Part shown: positions 26,327 through 35,211 of the stretch, in pieces
Position numbering within the stretch: position 1 is the stretch's first letter
Layout: each line of letters opens with the position of its first letter
Assembly: GCF_001422245.1 (NCBI RefSeq)
Contig: NZ_LMMM01000018.1
Location: 477,557 to 541,556 of the forward strand
Length of the DNA: 64,000 bases
Direction of reading: 5' to 3'
Source: Rhizobium sp. Leaf262
Lineage (GTDB): Bacteria > Pseudomonadota > Alphaproteobacteria > Rhizobiales > Rhizobiaceae
The notes under the pieces: generated by a model
Seen by the model: the letters and a program-made list of their open reading frames with translations, nothing else
The model's database searches: none
Told to the model about the DNA's origin: nothing
Position numbers and translations under genes: made by a program

Positions 26327-26797
26327 TCACCTCGAAGGCCTGCAAAGCCCACGATAAGGCTTTATGTCCAACACTGGCGTGTTGTCGTAACAATCCATTC
26401 CCCTGACAAACAGGTGACCTTCCGTCCGAGATTCAAGTCTGACAATTGACGTTGCGATAGGGTTGGGGCGTATCGGCGACCGAATGGAGAATGTTCCCTT
26501 CGTCAAGCCATCATCGGCGGGACACTGCAGCAGCAAGTCGCGCCGGGAAAGATGCATCCAGTATAGTACCTCGATCAGCGGATATTGCTCAATACCGTCA
26601 AGAGCAGGATGCCACTGACGAAGGATTTCGATGGTGCAGATGGGGCCGCTTCGCTCGCCCATTCTCGGTGGCTTCTCCGTCTTGTTCCAGGGGGTTCTAA
26701 CTGTCCCAATGAACGTAACATGGTCATCCCATGGAAGCTCAGCTCCCACGGCCAACTCATTCAGCCGCAGTGGAGCACCTACAAGGCAATTCTTCAT
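26327..26797 (-). CDS. TrmO/VirR-family (UPF0066) SAM-binding protein
   Basis: The 156-residue protein is a single TsaA/TrmO beta-barrel domain: FIGTVRTPWNKTEKPPRMGE near the start, IEVLYWMHLSRRDLL, the FSIRSPIRPNPIATSIVRLE signature and VLDIKPY near the end. TrmO methylates t6A37 of tRNA; a Ti-plasmid member of this family is known as VirR, from memory. The ATG at 26797 has no clear ribosome site. It lies upstream of the P450 on the same strand. Proximity to VirA/VirG homologues favours the VirR comparison over housekeeping TrmO, but sequence alone cannot separate the two. Confidence 0.78.
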   Translation of the reverse strand: MKNCLVGAPLRLNELAVGAELPWDDHVTFIGTVRTPWNKTEKPPRMGERSGPICTIEILRQWHPALDGIEQYPLIEVLYWMHLSRRDLLLQCPADDGLTKGTFSIRSPIRPNPIATSIVRLESRTEGHLFVRGMDCYDNTPVLDIKPYRGLCRPSR

Positions 26798-27073
26798 ATC
26801 AGCGTATCCAACTAAGCATTACAAGGCTCTGCGACGACGTCACACCTCTCCATCGATCCCAGAGGACAGCGATTTTCATTTATGGAGAGTTTTGCAATAG
26901 ACGGTCATCAGTCGCGTCCCGCATCTTTGAAGCCGGTAAGTTTCGATTGCGCTACAATGGCCCGATGCACGATTACCATTGTCATCGAGACCTTTTTTGC
27001 ACCTGTCTGCCGGCCTGGGGCCCACCCTTCCGTGCATATGGTGATCCCGAAATGACGCTATTCGCTTGCCTTG

Positions 27074-27087
27074 GTTACATCTGAAAC
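27074..27087 (+). promoter_or_regulatory. Degenerate vir-box-like site upstream of the second P450 gene
   Basis: GTTACATCTGAAAC fits RTTDCAWWTGHAAY at 13 of 14 positions; the centre is CATCTG rather than CAATTG. It lies 90 bases upstream of the P450 ATG in the correct orientation. Confidence 0.35.
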
Positions 27088-27176
27088 CCAATGCAACTCG
27101 ACATATTTGATATATTTGATAATATCGATAAAAATATTTTTGGTGCCAGACGGCATATTTACCAATAGGAGATATT

Positions 27177-28346
27177 ATGCTCACGATCGCAGAACTTGAC
27201 GCCAATCCCCAAGCTGCTTTCAAACGCTGGCGCTCGAAGAGCCCTATTGTGGAGTATGAGGGGGGCGGTCTGTTCGTTCTTCGCCATGCCGATGTCGTTA
27301 AGCTGAGTTCAGACCCACGCATTGTGGCAACAGAAGCTGCGATACCTGAATCCAGAGGTGTCACGGAGGGGATCCTGCATGAGTTTTTCAGCCTTGGCAT
27401 GTTGACGGCAAACGGAGCGCCTCACGAAAGACGCAGGTCCATCATGTCCCGCGCTCTTTCAACAATTTTGGCCAAGGAACTGCGTGCTAGTGTCCGAGAC
27501 GCGACCGAAGGCTTGATCGATGCTGTCTACGCGCAGGGCACCGCTGAATTCGTCAGTCACTTTGCTGACAAGGTTCCCGTTCTTGCTCTGGTAGGTATCC
27601 TCGGCGTTCCTCAGGAAGAGCGTGCCGTATTCGTTTCGCATGTGGGTGAGTTGAGCCGGTTCTTCAGTCCCGTCTCGACAACCGCCGACATTGCAAAATC
27701 GGCTGAGGCGGCAACGTTCCTTCGCGATTACCTGATGCGAAAAATGGCCCAGACGCACACTGGCGCAGGTTTCATGGATGCTATCAGGGAAGAGGCAGAG
27801 GATGCGGGGGTGAGCCCTGTGGAAGCAGCTATCCAGATCATTCAACTCATCATAGGGGGAAACGAGTCCGTGCGGGCCGCTATCGTCGCACAGACATCTC
27901 TTCTTTTGCTTCATAAAAGCCAATGGAATGCGGTTTGTGAGGATCAAAGTCTCGTGGCCGCAGCTGTGAGCGAAGCTATGCGTTATCAGCCCGGAATTGC
28001 GGGAATGGTGCGCGCGACTAGGGATGAAATCGAGTTGCACGGACACATAATCCCCCCGCAAACGCTGCTGATCTTATCGACAATATCGGCGTTGAGAGAC
28101 GAAACAGTCTACGAGCATCCTGATACATTCGACATTCACCGCGATGACCTTACGCGAGACCATCTTGCATTTGGTGCCGGGGCACATCGATGCGTCGCTG
28201 ATCATCTGGCACGAATCGAGCTGGAAGAGTGTCTATCGGTTTTCACACAAAGACTGCCGAGGCTGCGGCTGGAAGACATACCAGTTTTCAACGGCCATAT
28301 CTTTGTTCGCATGCCGAGCCACTTCTGTGTCAGCTGGCCCGTCTGA
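27177..28346 (+). CDS. Cytochrome P450 with unusual I-helix
   Basis: The 389-residue P450 has ExxR (SEAMRYQP), the haem loop LAFGAGAHRCVADHLA, and an I-helix reading IIGGNESVRAAI. The usual acid-Thr pair for oxygen activation is Glu-Ser here, a conservative but uncommon change. AGGAG lies 5 bases before the ATG. It is divergent from the TrmO/VirR-P450 pair and is followed by the convergent MFS gene, so the four genes form a compact cluster. It is clearly related to, but not a recent duplicate of, the P450 at 24978. A role in phenolic or other plant-compound oxidation is inferred. Confidence 0.86.
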   Translation: MLTIAELDANPQAAFKRWRSKSPIVEYEGGGLFVLRHADVVKLSSDPRIVATEAAIPESRGVTEGILHEFFSLGMLTANGAPHERRRSIMSRALSTILAKELRASVRDATEGLIDAVYAQGTAEFVSHFADKVPVLALVGILGVPQEERAVFVSHVGELSRFFSPVSTTADIAKSAEAATFLRDYLMRKMAQTHTGAGFMDAIREEAEDAGVSPVEAAIQIIQLIIGGNESVRAAIVAQTSLLLLHKSQWNAVCEDQSLVAAAVSEAMRYQPGIAGMVRATRDEIELHGHIIPPQTLLILSTISALRDETVYEHPDTFDIHRDDLTRDHLAFGAGAHRCVADHLARIELEECLSVFTQRLPRLRLEDIPVFNGHIFVRMPSHFCVSWPV

Positions 28347-28439
28347 GAACCAACCAAAAATCATCGGCACGCGGCGATTGCGCGCTTTACGCAAGCTGCA
28401 AATGTCTGCGCAGTTTCGAGGACGCGCAACTTGAAAGCG

Positions 28440-29738
28440 CTAAATCGCCAAACCTTCGTCGCGAGCCGATCTGTATCGCACAGCCGATGGCCTCACGGTT
28501 ACATAAGCGCCCAACAGGAAAATGCCGACGGCGACCACAAGCAGATAGTACATGTGGGACAGGGGCGAAGTCGGGAGAAGGGCACCGATCACGACTGGTG
28601 TAAGCCCGCCAAAGACTGCGAATGTCACGTTGTACGCCAGCGAGATGCCGGTGAAACGGACACTGCTCGGAAATGCCCGAACCATGAAGCATGGGATCGC
28701 TCCGACCGTGCCGTTGAAAAAAGACGACAGGCCGTAGAGCAGATAAACATTGTCGGTCGCGGAATCCACATAGGAGTAGAACAGGTAATTGGCCGTCGCA
28801 AAAGGAAGACTGGCAAACATGAAATATCTGCCGAGGCCAAACCTATCTGCCAGGTAGCCCGCGCAAATGCCCCCCACACAAACAAAGGGCGATCCGAAGG
28901 CTGAAATCGCAAGTGCCGCCTGGGGATCGAAATGGTACTGCTTTTGAAGGATCAGCGGCGTCATAAGTGTCGTGACAATCACGACAGCCGACAGGATCCA
29001 TGTCGCAACCACCGAAATCGAAAGCGCCTCCCAGTGACTGCGCAACACGACCAGAATCGGCAGCCGCTTTGCAGCGGCACGCTGCTCTCTAGCCCTTAGG
29101 AATACGGGTGTTTCGCTGAGCCACCGCCGCAAGATGGCGCCCAACAGTCCCAAAACCCCTGCCACGACAAATGGGACACGCCAGCCATAATCAAGCATGG
29201 CGGCAGGAGAGAAGTAACTGTGCACCGCCATCGTGACCAGAGAAGCCATCAAGACACCGGCAATGAGAGATGAACTCATGAAGCTGCAAGCCAGCGCGAG
29301 ATGACGAGGAGCAACGTGTTCCGCGACGAATGTCCAGGCACCGGGAGCTTCGCCTCCAATTGCGACGCCCTGCATCATGCGCAGGAAGACCAGAAGGAGT
29401 GGCGCCAGCCAACCGGCCGTCGAATAACTCGGGATCAGCGCGATACCGGTTGTCGCAAAAGCCATGAGCAGGATCGAAAAAAGGAAAACCTGCTTACGGC
29501 CGGAGCGGTCTCCAAAATGGGCCATGATGAGACCGCCCAGCGGGCGAAAGACGTACCCAGCGGCAAAAATGCCGAGCACATGAACGTCCGCCATCCATTC
29601 CGGAGTGTCCGGCGGGAAGAAATTCTTGCTGATAACGGGGGCAAGAAACAGAAAGATGATGAAGTCGAAAAACTCCAGTGCGCCACCAATCCCAGAAAGC
29701 GCCAGGAGACGAGGAAGCTGTGTAACACTACTTGCCAT
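28440..29738 (-). CDS. MFS transporter, metabolite:H+ symporter type
   Basis: The 432-residue protein has 12 predicted membrane segments and the MHS-subfamily features: an N-terminal GGALEFFDFIIFLFLAP helix, FGDRSGRKQVF between TM2 and TM3, and RMMQGVAIGGEAPGAW in TM4. Relatives such as KgtP, ProP or ShiA take up organic acids, betaines or shikimate with protons. AAGGGG precedes the ATG by 5 bases. A vir-box-like site (one mismatch to the strict consensus) lies about 107 bases upstream in the correct orientation, so import of a plant metabolite under VirG control is a reasonable inference. Confidence 0.87.
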   Translation of the reverse strand: MASSVTQLPRLLALSGIGGALEFFDFIIFLFLAPVISKNFFPPDTPEWMADVHVLGIFAAGYVFRPLGGLIMAHFGDRSGRKQVFLFSILLMAFATTGIALIPSYSTAGWLAPLLLVFLRMMQGVAIGGEAPGAWTFVAEHVAPRHLALACSFMSSSLIAGVLMASLVTMAVHSYFSPAAMLDYGWRVPFVVAGVLGLLGAILRRWLSETPVFLRAREQRAAAKRLPILVVLRSHWEALSISVVATWILSAVVIVTTLMTPLILQKQYHFDPQAALAISAFGSPFVCVGGICAGYLADRFGLGRYFMFASLPFATANYLFYSYVDSATDNVYLLYGLSSFFNGTVGAIPCFMVRAFPSSVRFTGISLAYNVTFAVFGGLTPVVIGALLPTSPLSHMYYLLVVAVGIFLLGAYVTVRPSAVRYRSARDEGLAI

Positions 29739-29844
29739 GGGCGCCCCTTGAAAACCTCAGCACAATCTAGTTGCCCGAAACGCAACGGGAAATCCAAATT
29801 CAAGCAGCTGCCCGCGATTTCTCGGATTAATCGGCGCTAAATTC

Positions 29845-29858
29845 ATTTCAACTGTAAT
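29845..29858 (-). promoter_or_regulatory. Near-consensus vir box upstream of the MFS gene
   Basis: ATTACAGTTGAAAT on the minus strand differs from R(T/A)TDCAATTGHAAY only by G for A at position 7. It is correctly oriented and about 107 bases upstream of the transporter ATG. Confidence 0.4.
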
Positions 29859-30158
29859 ACTACGCTACCTGACGATGCCAGCCTCGTACCGATGAGAAGT
29901 TTAGCAGCGTAGGTCGCGCGACCCGACTGGCACGCCGCCCCACGGAGGGCGTGGTTCCGGTTATACCACAAAAGACGCGGGACAGGTGAGACTGGTTCGA
30001 CCCCATCTGGTTTGACCTAATGCCACCCATCTTTTTTAAGGGAGGGGTAAAAAAATTATACACATGGCGATCGACACTACACTGCCGTGCTAATCACCCA
30101 TACTTAGCTGTGGGTGCCGCCTGACCCGCATTTAGTCTCCTGTTCGGGATCCGAGCCA
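29859..30158. other. Intergenic region, no gene recognised
   Basis: No frame with a ribosome site is seen. The stretch has patches of low complexity (for example TTTTTTAAGGGAGGGGTAAAA around 30030) that could be a relic of a mobile element end, but no transposase fragment was recognised. Confidence 0.4.
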
Positions 30159-31289
30159 TTAGGGTGCCCGTTTGGTTTGCAGCTCAAAGAAATCGATCAT
30201 TTCATCCAGCACCACCTGCCGATACTCGTCTCTTTCGATGAGTAGTTCGTGTTTGGCACCATCAAGCCTAATCAATCGACACGCCCCCGGTCTGGCGGCG
30301 TTTAGCAAAGTGCAGAATTTTCGCTGTCCCGATGCTTTGACAAGCCTATCATCACCAGCCTGTATGATGAGGACATTTGTCCTAATTTTCTCTGCATTTC
30401 GCACACTTCGATTTGCAGCCAAGCAACTTTCATAGACCCAATTGAAGCTCGGGCCTCCCAATTGGGTCTCTGGATGACGAATGAATTCATCCCGTTTGAT
30501 GATCTCATAACGCACGCGACTACTGGTCGAGGACCTGTCCGGATCGAAGTCCTTTGACAAGGCGAATGGTCCGCGTCCCCAAACGTAATTCTTTGGAGCG
30601 CCAAATCGAAACAACCAACACGCCATATTGGGAATTGGGCTCAAATCCGGCTGGTGCATGGGCGCCGTAAAAACCGCTCCAGAAAAATCAGAAGAATAGG
30701 TCTCGAGATAGAGCGAACCGATAGCGCCACCCATAGAATACCCAACAAGGAACAGACGGCGATTGGCAGGCTTTGCGGTTTCGTCCACGAAGGTTTTAAG
30801 ATCTTCGACATAGTCACCAAATTGTTCGACGTAACCGAGATCATGCGCGCGCTTTATTGCTGAAGGGTCGTACTGCTGTTTCGTGTCTGGAAGTACCAGC
30901 CTGTCAGAAAAACCTTGTCCTCGGTGATCCAGAATATAGATTTGAAATCCTGCATTCCACAAATCATAGATCACCTCCCGATACTTGATATAGCTTTCTC
31001 CGTAGCCGATCGATATGACAATTCCTGCACTGCTATCTGATCGTGGAAACGCCATGGCGGCGATGCGAACGCCGCCCAGACCGGTGAAATCTCGTCGCTG
31101 GCCGTGCCTGTTCCAAAAGTCGACTATCCGGCTATTGTAGGAAACAGATAACCCGCTCTCCTTCGAATACGGTTGTGCCGTCACCACCGAGACCGAGTAA
31201 AGCAAGGCGTAGAAAATGAGCGCCACTAGACGCAAGGCATGAGGAAAAGACGGGGTCGAACATGGCGGGTTTTTGACTGCTGTTTGCAT
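30159..31289 (-). CDS. Lysophospholipase-like alpha/beta hydrolase, membrane-anchored or exported
   Basis: The 376-residue protein has an N-terminal hydrophobic segment (LRLVALIFYALLYSVSVVTA) and a monoacylglycerol lipase/PldB-type hydrolase core: YILDHRGQGFSDR, nucleophile elbow GYSMGG (about 190), acid in IIQAGDDRLV and base in DGAKHELLIERDEYR. Family members cleave lysophospholipids or monoacylglycerols. The ATG at 31289 has GGAG 7 bases upstream. It stands alone; the 3' neighbour is the convergent-side MFS promoter region. Confidence 0.85.
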   Translation of the reverse strand: MQTAVKNPPCSTPSFPHALRLVALIFYALLYSVSVVTAQPYSKESGLSVSYNSRIVDFWNRHGQRRDFTGLGGVRIAAMAFPRSDSSAGIVISIGYGESYIKYREVIYDLWNAGFQIYILDHRGQGFSDRLVLPDTKQQYDPSAIKRAHDLGYVEQFGDYVEDLKTFVDETAKPANRRLFLVGYSMGGAIGSLYLETYSSDFSGAVFTAPMHQPDLSPIPNMACWLFRFGAPKNYVWGRGPFALSKDFDPDRSSTSSRVRYEIIKRDEFIRHPETQLGGPSFNWVYESCLAANRSVRNAEKIRTNVLIIQAGDDRLVKASGQRKFCTLLNAARPGACRLIRLDGAKHELLIERDEYRQVVLDEMIDFFELQTKRAP

Positions 31290-31420
31290 CGCAGGGCTCC
31301 AAACTCAAGGAGCGCAATTTGATGCAGACGTTTCAGTCAATGATGTCAACTTGAGGAATTGAACTTCAGACGTAACGCAAGCCGGGACCTGCTAACGCAT
31401 GAAGAACCGTTTCGCCCGTC

Positions 31421-31885
31421 TCACATTATTTCCGGCGAAGCATGATCAGTGATGAGTACGCCATTGAGATGGTCGATTTCATGCTGCAGGCAAATTGCGA
31501 GCAAACCATGCGCCATTATCTCACACGTCTCGCCGTCAAGGGATCGATACCGGACGTGAACATTCGCCGGGCGGTTCACATTGACCATGACGCCCGGAAG
31601 CGACAGACAACCTTCACGGAAAATGACCTCCTCCCCGCTTGCTTTAATGACCTCCGGATTAATCAAAATTTGCTGCCCCCTAGGGCCACCACCGGAGAGG
31701 TCGACTACGATAACTTGCTTGAGAACCCCGATCTGAACGGCAGCAAGCCCTACGCCTCCTGCAGCGTACATCGTGTCAAGCATATCCTTGACGAGTGCGC
31801 CAATCGTACGATCCTCTAGCGACACGAGCTCAGACCGTTGCCTGAGCAATTGATTGAGAGATGAAACAATTTTCCGAACAGTCAA
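31421..31885 (-). CDS. def: Peptide deformylase, short accessory copy
   Basis: The 154-residue protein has the three deformylase motifs: GVGLAAVQIG (motif 1), EGCLSLPG (motif 2, metal Cys) and LQHEIDHLNG (motif 3, HExxH). The enzyme removes the formyl group from nascent proteins using Fe(II). TTG at 31885 has AAGGAG 8 bases upstream. It lacks the usual C-terminal helix after the LITDH segment and has an atypical N-terminus, so it is shorter than housekeeping Def. No fmt gene adjoins it, so it is likely a second copy. Confidence 0.82.
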   Translation of the reverse strand: MTVRKIVSSLNQLLRQRSELVSLEDRTIGALVKDMLDTMYAAGGVGLAAVQIGVLKQVIVVDLSGGGPRGQQILINPEVIKASGEEVIFREGCLSLPGVMVNVNRPANVHVRYRSLDGETCEIMAHGLLAICLQHEIDHLNGVLITDHASPEIM

Positions 31886-32155
31886 GCGGCCTACTCCTTG
31901 TTACTCGCGGTGGTTGATCAAGCAAAGACCCGGAGTGTGGGAGAGAATTCTCAACGACTGATTTTAGAAAGCTGCGATTAGACTTCAGCTGAAATGCCAT
32001 CAGTTATTTCGAGAACCGTATAGTTTCGGTCGGATTGACCGCCTACAACTGCAATCAAGATCAGCAGGTATGAAACGCTGCATAAGCCTTAAATGCCCAA
32101 ATAATCATCGTCCATTGCACGTCTTTTAGGCGCCTGGACTTTCCTAAAGGCATTT

Positions 32156-32356
32156 ATGGAGAGCATGATGATACCTCAACACCTATGCGTATTGCGATTG
32201 CGCAGTCTTATCGCGACAATCATGCGTGAAAGAAAGCTGAAAGCGGCAATGAACCGTCTGGAAGAGCTGGAGGATTATTTACTCAATGACATCGGTATCG
32301 GCCGGTGTGATATCGAAAACATCGTGCGCGTTGGACGTCGAGGGTTCACGAAATAA
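32156..32356 (+). CDS. DUF1127-domain small protein
   Basis: The 66-residue protein has the DUF1127 pattern in its C-terminal half, NRLEELEDYLLNDIGIGRCD, followed by a short basic tail. AAAGG lies 6 bases before the ATG at 32156; a second ATG at 32165 is possible. It stands alone, with a strong terminator 120 bases downstream. Its function is unknown. Confidence 0.78.
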   Translation: MESMMIPQHLCVLRLRSLIATIMRERKLKAAMNRLEELEDYLLNDIGIGRCDIENIVRVGRRGFTK

Positions 32357-32474
32357 ATGGTCGCAGTCGGCATTCGTGCACTTCACAATTGAAGCATCGC
32401 GACATCACTTATAAGGCTTCAGAGTATCCGGCGATATTGCCCGTCCGTGAAGTGATTACACCATTACGAAAATT

Positions 32475-32511
32475 GCAGCCCTTGAAGTCCTCATGCGACT
32501 TAAAGGGCTGC
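32475..32511. terminator. Rho-independent terminator
   Basis: GCAGCCCTTGAAGTC pairs with GACTTAAAGGGCTGC (one bulge/mismatch) and is followed by GTTTTGCTT on the plus strand. It serves the DUF1127 gene and probably also the phytase-like gene that converges on it. Confidence 0.75.
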
Positions 32512-32554
32512 GTTTTGCTTGCCAGGCGTTTTAAGCTGAGCGCAACCTGTTCAA

Positions 32555-33706
32555 TTATCGGGCGGTGCCGCGAGCCGTCCACCGACCTCCAATTTTGAAG
32601 GCATAAAACTGCGTTTTCTGACGATCTGAGAAGTTGTTATCCGCCGCAAGAATGAGAACATCTGTTCCGTCCTTGGCTTTACCGAGAGAAATCGCCTCGA
32701 TGTTATCTGGCGTCAACCCCATTGCGCGCAAGTCGAGCACCTGGCTCTTGCGAGCAGGAACAACCCGCTCCCCGGTCCGAACCAGTGAAGTAATCTTTGA
32801 GACATCGGTCGCACCCTCGAGATCGACCATGAACAACTTGATGTTGTTTCCAAAACCTTGAGCGAAGTTGCGTTCAACGACAAGCATGTGGCGATCATCA
32901 AGTGCAAGCATGTCAGACATGCCATTGTCATTTGCCCCGTCGGCCTTGATGGCCGCTTGAGGAATTGGTGAAACCGGATAGACGTATTGTTTTCCAGGCT
33001 CGCCCGTGGTGCTGTCGTAACTGATGATCCGGGCAAGACTACCATTGGTAAGCCCAGGCTTGTCTCCATCCTGATAGAGAGCTGCCTCGACCGCGACAAA
33101 CACGGCACCGGATGGAGCTACCGCGAGATTTTCAAATGACAAATTCTCGCGAACACCGCTCGTCTTGTTGGCAGTCGGCGCGAATTCCCCCGGCAACCAC
33201 AATTCTCGAATGGATTTGCCGTCGGACGCGGCAACGTGAACCGACGGCGCGATCAGCAGATCGCCACCGCCTTCGCTAGACCAGTATATCCCTTCCTTGC
33301 CGACACGAATGGCCTCCGGATCTACAGCGTTTTTTGGAAAGGCTTCCCCGTCAGCGTCCAGTAGGGTCACCCGCTTGACCACTTTGACGCTTTTAAAACC
33401 GTTAGCGCTCACGTCTATATCAAGCTCGTAAAAGCGGGCAGGTCCCTTGTCGGAACGATCATCGCTGATAGCAATGTAGCGACCACTGGACGGGTCGAAA
33501 TCCAGGCCCGAAATACCGCCGAATTCCAGTCCATTCTCCATGGTTCCCGTCGGGATGATGACTTCTCCAAGATAAGAGAAGGAAATAGCTGCATCACAAT
33601 CTCCAAACGGGCATGTGGTTTCCACAGTCTTCACGTCCGCATTCGCATAGGTCGTAGTGCCAAGCAGAAGGGTGAATGCCACCGTGGCAAATAAACGCTT
33701 ACTCAT
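32555..33706 (-). CDS. Exported 'esterase-like activity of phytase' family protein
   Basis: The 383-residue precursor has a signal peptide (residues 1-23, ending at ANA) and a beta-propeller-type phytase-like domain: FGGISGLDFDPSSGRYIAIS, DPEAIRV.KEGIYWSSEGGG, NLSFENLAVAPSG, DRHMLVVERNF and DNIEAISLG. Members are periplasmic or extracellular; activity on phytate is not established for most. ATG at 33706 is chosen because it exposes the signal peptide and has AGGA upstream; the frame extends to 33829 without protein-like sequence. It is divergent from glnII. Confidence 0.83.
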   Translation of the reverse strand: MSKRLFATVAFTLLLGTTTYANADVKTVETTCPFGDCDAAISFSYLGEVIIPTGTMENGLEFGGISGLDFDPSSGRYIAISDDRSDKGPARFYELDIDVSANGFKSVKVVKRVTLLDADGEAFPKNAVDPEAIRVGKEGIYWSSEGGGDLLIAPSVHVAASDGKSIRELWLPGEFAPTANKTSGVRENLSFENLAVAPSGAVFVAVEAALYQDGDKPGLTNGSLARIISYDSTTGEPGKQYVYPVSPIPQAAIKADGANDNGMSDMLALDDRHMLVVERNFAQGFGNNIKLFMVDLEGATDVSKITSLVRTGERVVPARKSQVLDLRAMGLTPDNIEAISLGKAKDGTDVLILAADNNFSDRQKTQFYAFKIGGRWTARGTAR

Positions 33707-34076
33707 CAAAGATCCTATCTGTGTGAAAAGCGGTCGTCGCGCGTAGCCTTCATGATCAGGACCTTTGCGCAAAATAACCTTCCGTCCAGCAACGGCTGCG
33801 ATCCGCTTTGGTTTTGGTTGTGCAATCAAGATGCGGGACAGTCCTGCCTGTTATGCGCATCTTTTTTGACCTGGAGTGACCTGGCCACGTCCGGAGCTTC
33901 GGGTACAAATCGCATCAACGGATTTCAGGTTTTCGGGGGCGGACTTCAAATGAAATTGCCACCCTCTTCAATATAGGGCTGGCTAAACGTTAAATCTGAA
34001 ACTTTGACAGTTAAGCGGGAAATCGATTTGAAGCATCCAGTCCTCAAATAAAGGTTCTTCAAAACAGGAGATCCTT
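33707..34076. other. Divergent promoter region of the phytase-like gene and glnII
   Basis: No gene is apparent. TGACCTGG occurs twice, at 33868 and 33878, one helical turn apart, a possible operator. No convincing sigma-54 -24/-12 site or NtrC site was found by eye, although glnII genes of rhizobia are usually nitrogen-controlled. Confidence 0.4.
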
Positions 34077-35111
34077 ATGACGAAATACAAGCTCGAATAT
34101 ATATGGCTGGACGGCTACACACCGGTACCGAACCTGCGTGGCAAGACAAAAATCAAAGATTTCCAGACAATGCCGACACTTGAGGAGCTGCCGCTGTGGG
34201 GCTTCGATGGTAGCTCGACCATGCAGGCAGAAGGGAGCAATTCTGATTGCGTCCTAAAGCCCGTCGCCATGTATCCTGACCCCGCGCGCATCAACGGTGT
34301 TCTTGTCATGTGCGAAGTCATGCTGCCGGACGGAGTGACGCCGCATGAGTCCAACAAGAGAGCCACCATCCTTGACGATGAAGATGCCTGGTTCGGCTTT
34401 GAGCAGGAATACTTTTTCTACAAGGATGGACGACCGCTCGGCTTTCCCGAGTCGGGTTATCCCGCACCGCAGGGTCCTTACTATACCGGCGTGGGACATA
34501 AGAATGTGGGCGCCATCGCACGCAAGATTGTCGAGGAGCATCTCGATCTGTGCCTGGTCGCCGGTATCAATCACGAGGGCATCAATGCGGAAGTGGCCAA
34601 GGGCCAATGGGAGTTCCAGATTTTTGGGAAGGGCTCAAAGCGCGCAGCAGACCAGATTTGGATGGCTCGCTACTTGCTCCAGCGTCTCACCGAAACATAC
34701 GGAATCGACGTCGAGTTCCACTGCAAGCCGCTGGGCGACACCGACTGGAACGGCTCTGGAATGCATTGCAACTTCTCTACCAAATTCATGCGCGACGTCG
34801 GTGGCAAAGACTACTTCGAAGCACTCATGGCGCAGTTCAAGGCAAACGTGATGGACCACATCAACGTCTATGGTCCTGACAACGACAAACGCCTCACCGG
34901 AAAACACGAGACGGCCCCTTGGAACGAGTTCTCCTACGGGATCGCCGATCGCGGCGCATCTGTCCGCGTTCCACATTCATTCGTGACGAGCGATTACAAA
35001 GGCTATCTCGAGGATCGCCGTCCGAACAGCCAGGGCGACCCCTACCAGATCGCTTCGCAAATTCTAAAGACAATCTCCCAGGTCCCGACCACGTCATCCG
35101 TTGCAGCGTAA
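34077..35111 (+). CDS. glnII: Glutamine synthetase II (GlnII, eukaryote-type)
   Basis: The 344-residue enzyme is a GSII: start KLEYIWLDGYTPVPNLRGKT, then LPLWGFDGSSTMQAEGSNSD, WFGFEQEYFFYKDGRPLGFP, VAGINHEGINAEVAKGQWEF (split by the family's conserved turn), and GKHETAPWNEFSYGIADRGA. It makes glutamine from glutamate and ammonia with ATP. GSII lacks the adenylylation control of GSI and in rhizobia and Agrobacterium is induced under nitrogen limitation. AGGAG precedes the ATG. All motifs are intact. It is the most conserved gene of the window and a good taxonomic marker. Confidence 0.95.
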   Translation: MTKYKLEYIWLDGYTPVPNLRGKTKIKDFQTMPTLEELPLWGFDGSSTMQAEGSNSDCVLKPVAMYPDPARINGVLVMCEVMLPDGVTPHESNKRATILDDEDAWFGFEQEYFFYKDGRPLGFPESGYPAPQGPYYTGVGHKNVGAIARKIVEEHLDLCLVAGINHEGINAEVAKGQWEFQIFGKGSKRAADQIWMARYLLQRLTETYGIDVEFHCKPLGDTDWNGSGMHCNFSTKFMRDVGGKDYFEALMAQFKANVMDHINVYGPDNDKRLTGKHETAPWNEFSYGIADRGASVRVPHSFVTSDYKGYLEDRRPNSQGDPYQIASQILKTISQVPTTSSVAA

Positions 35112-35165
35112 GCAATTGCGGAGAGCTGTAGATCGCCCAGCATGGGCCTGAGGACGTAAAACTGG

Positions 35166-35201
35166 TTGAGAGGCATGGCATTCTGGCGACGTGCCTCTCA
35201 A
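35166..35201. terminator. Bidirectional terminator between glnII and the kinase gene
   Basis: TTGAGAGGCA (35166-35175) pairs perfectly with TGCCTCTCAA (35192-35201). It lies between two convergent genes. Confidence 0.65.
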
Positions 35202-35211
35202 AAGCCAACCG

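Noticed and set aside
33707..34076. A gstI-like small regulatory gene divergent from glnII, as in Rhizobium leguminosarum
   Set aside because: The minus strand here has stops in every frame within a few tens of codons and no ribosome site.
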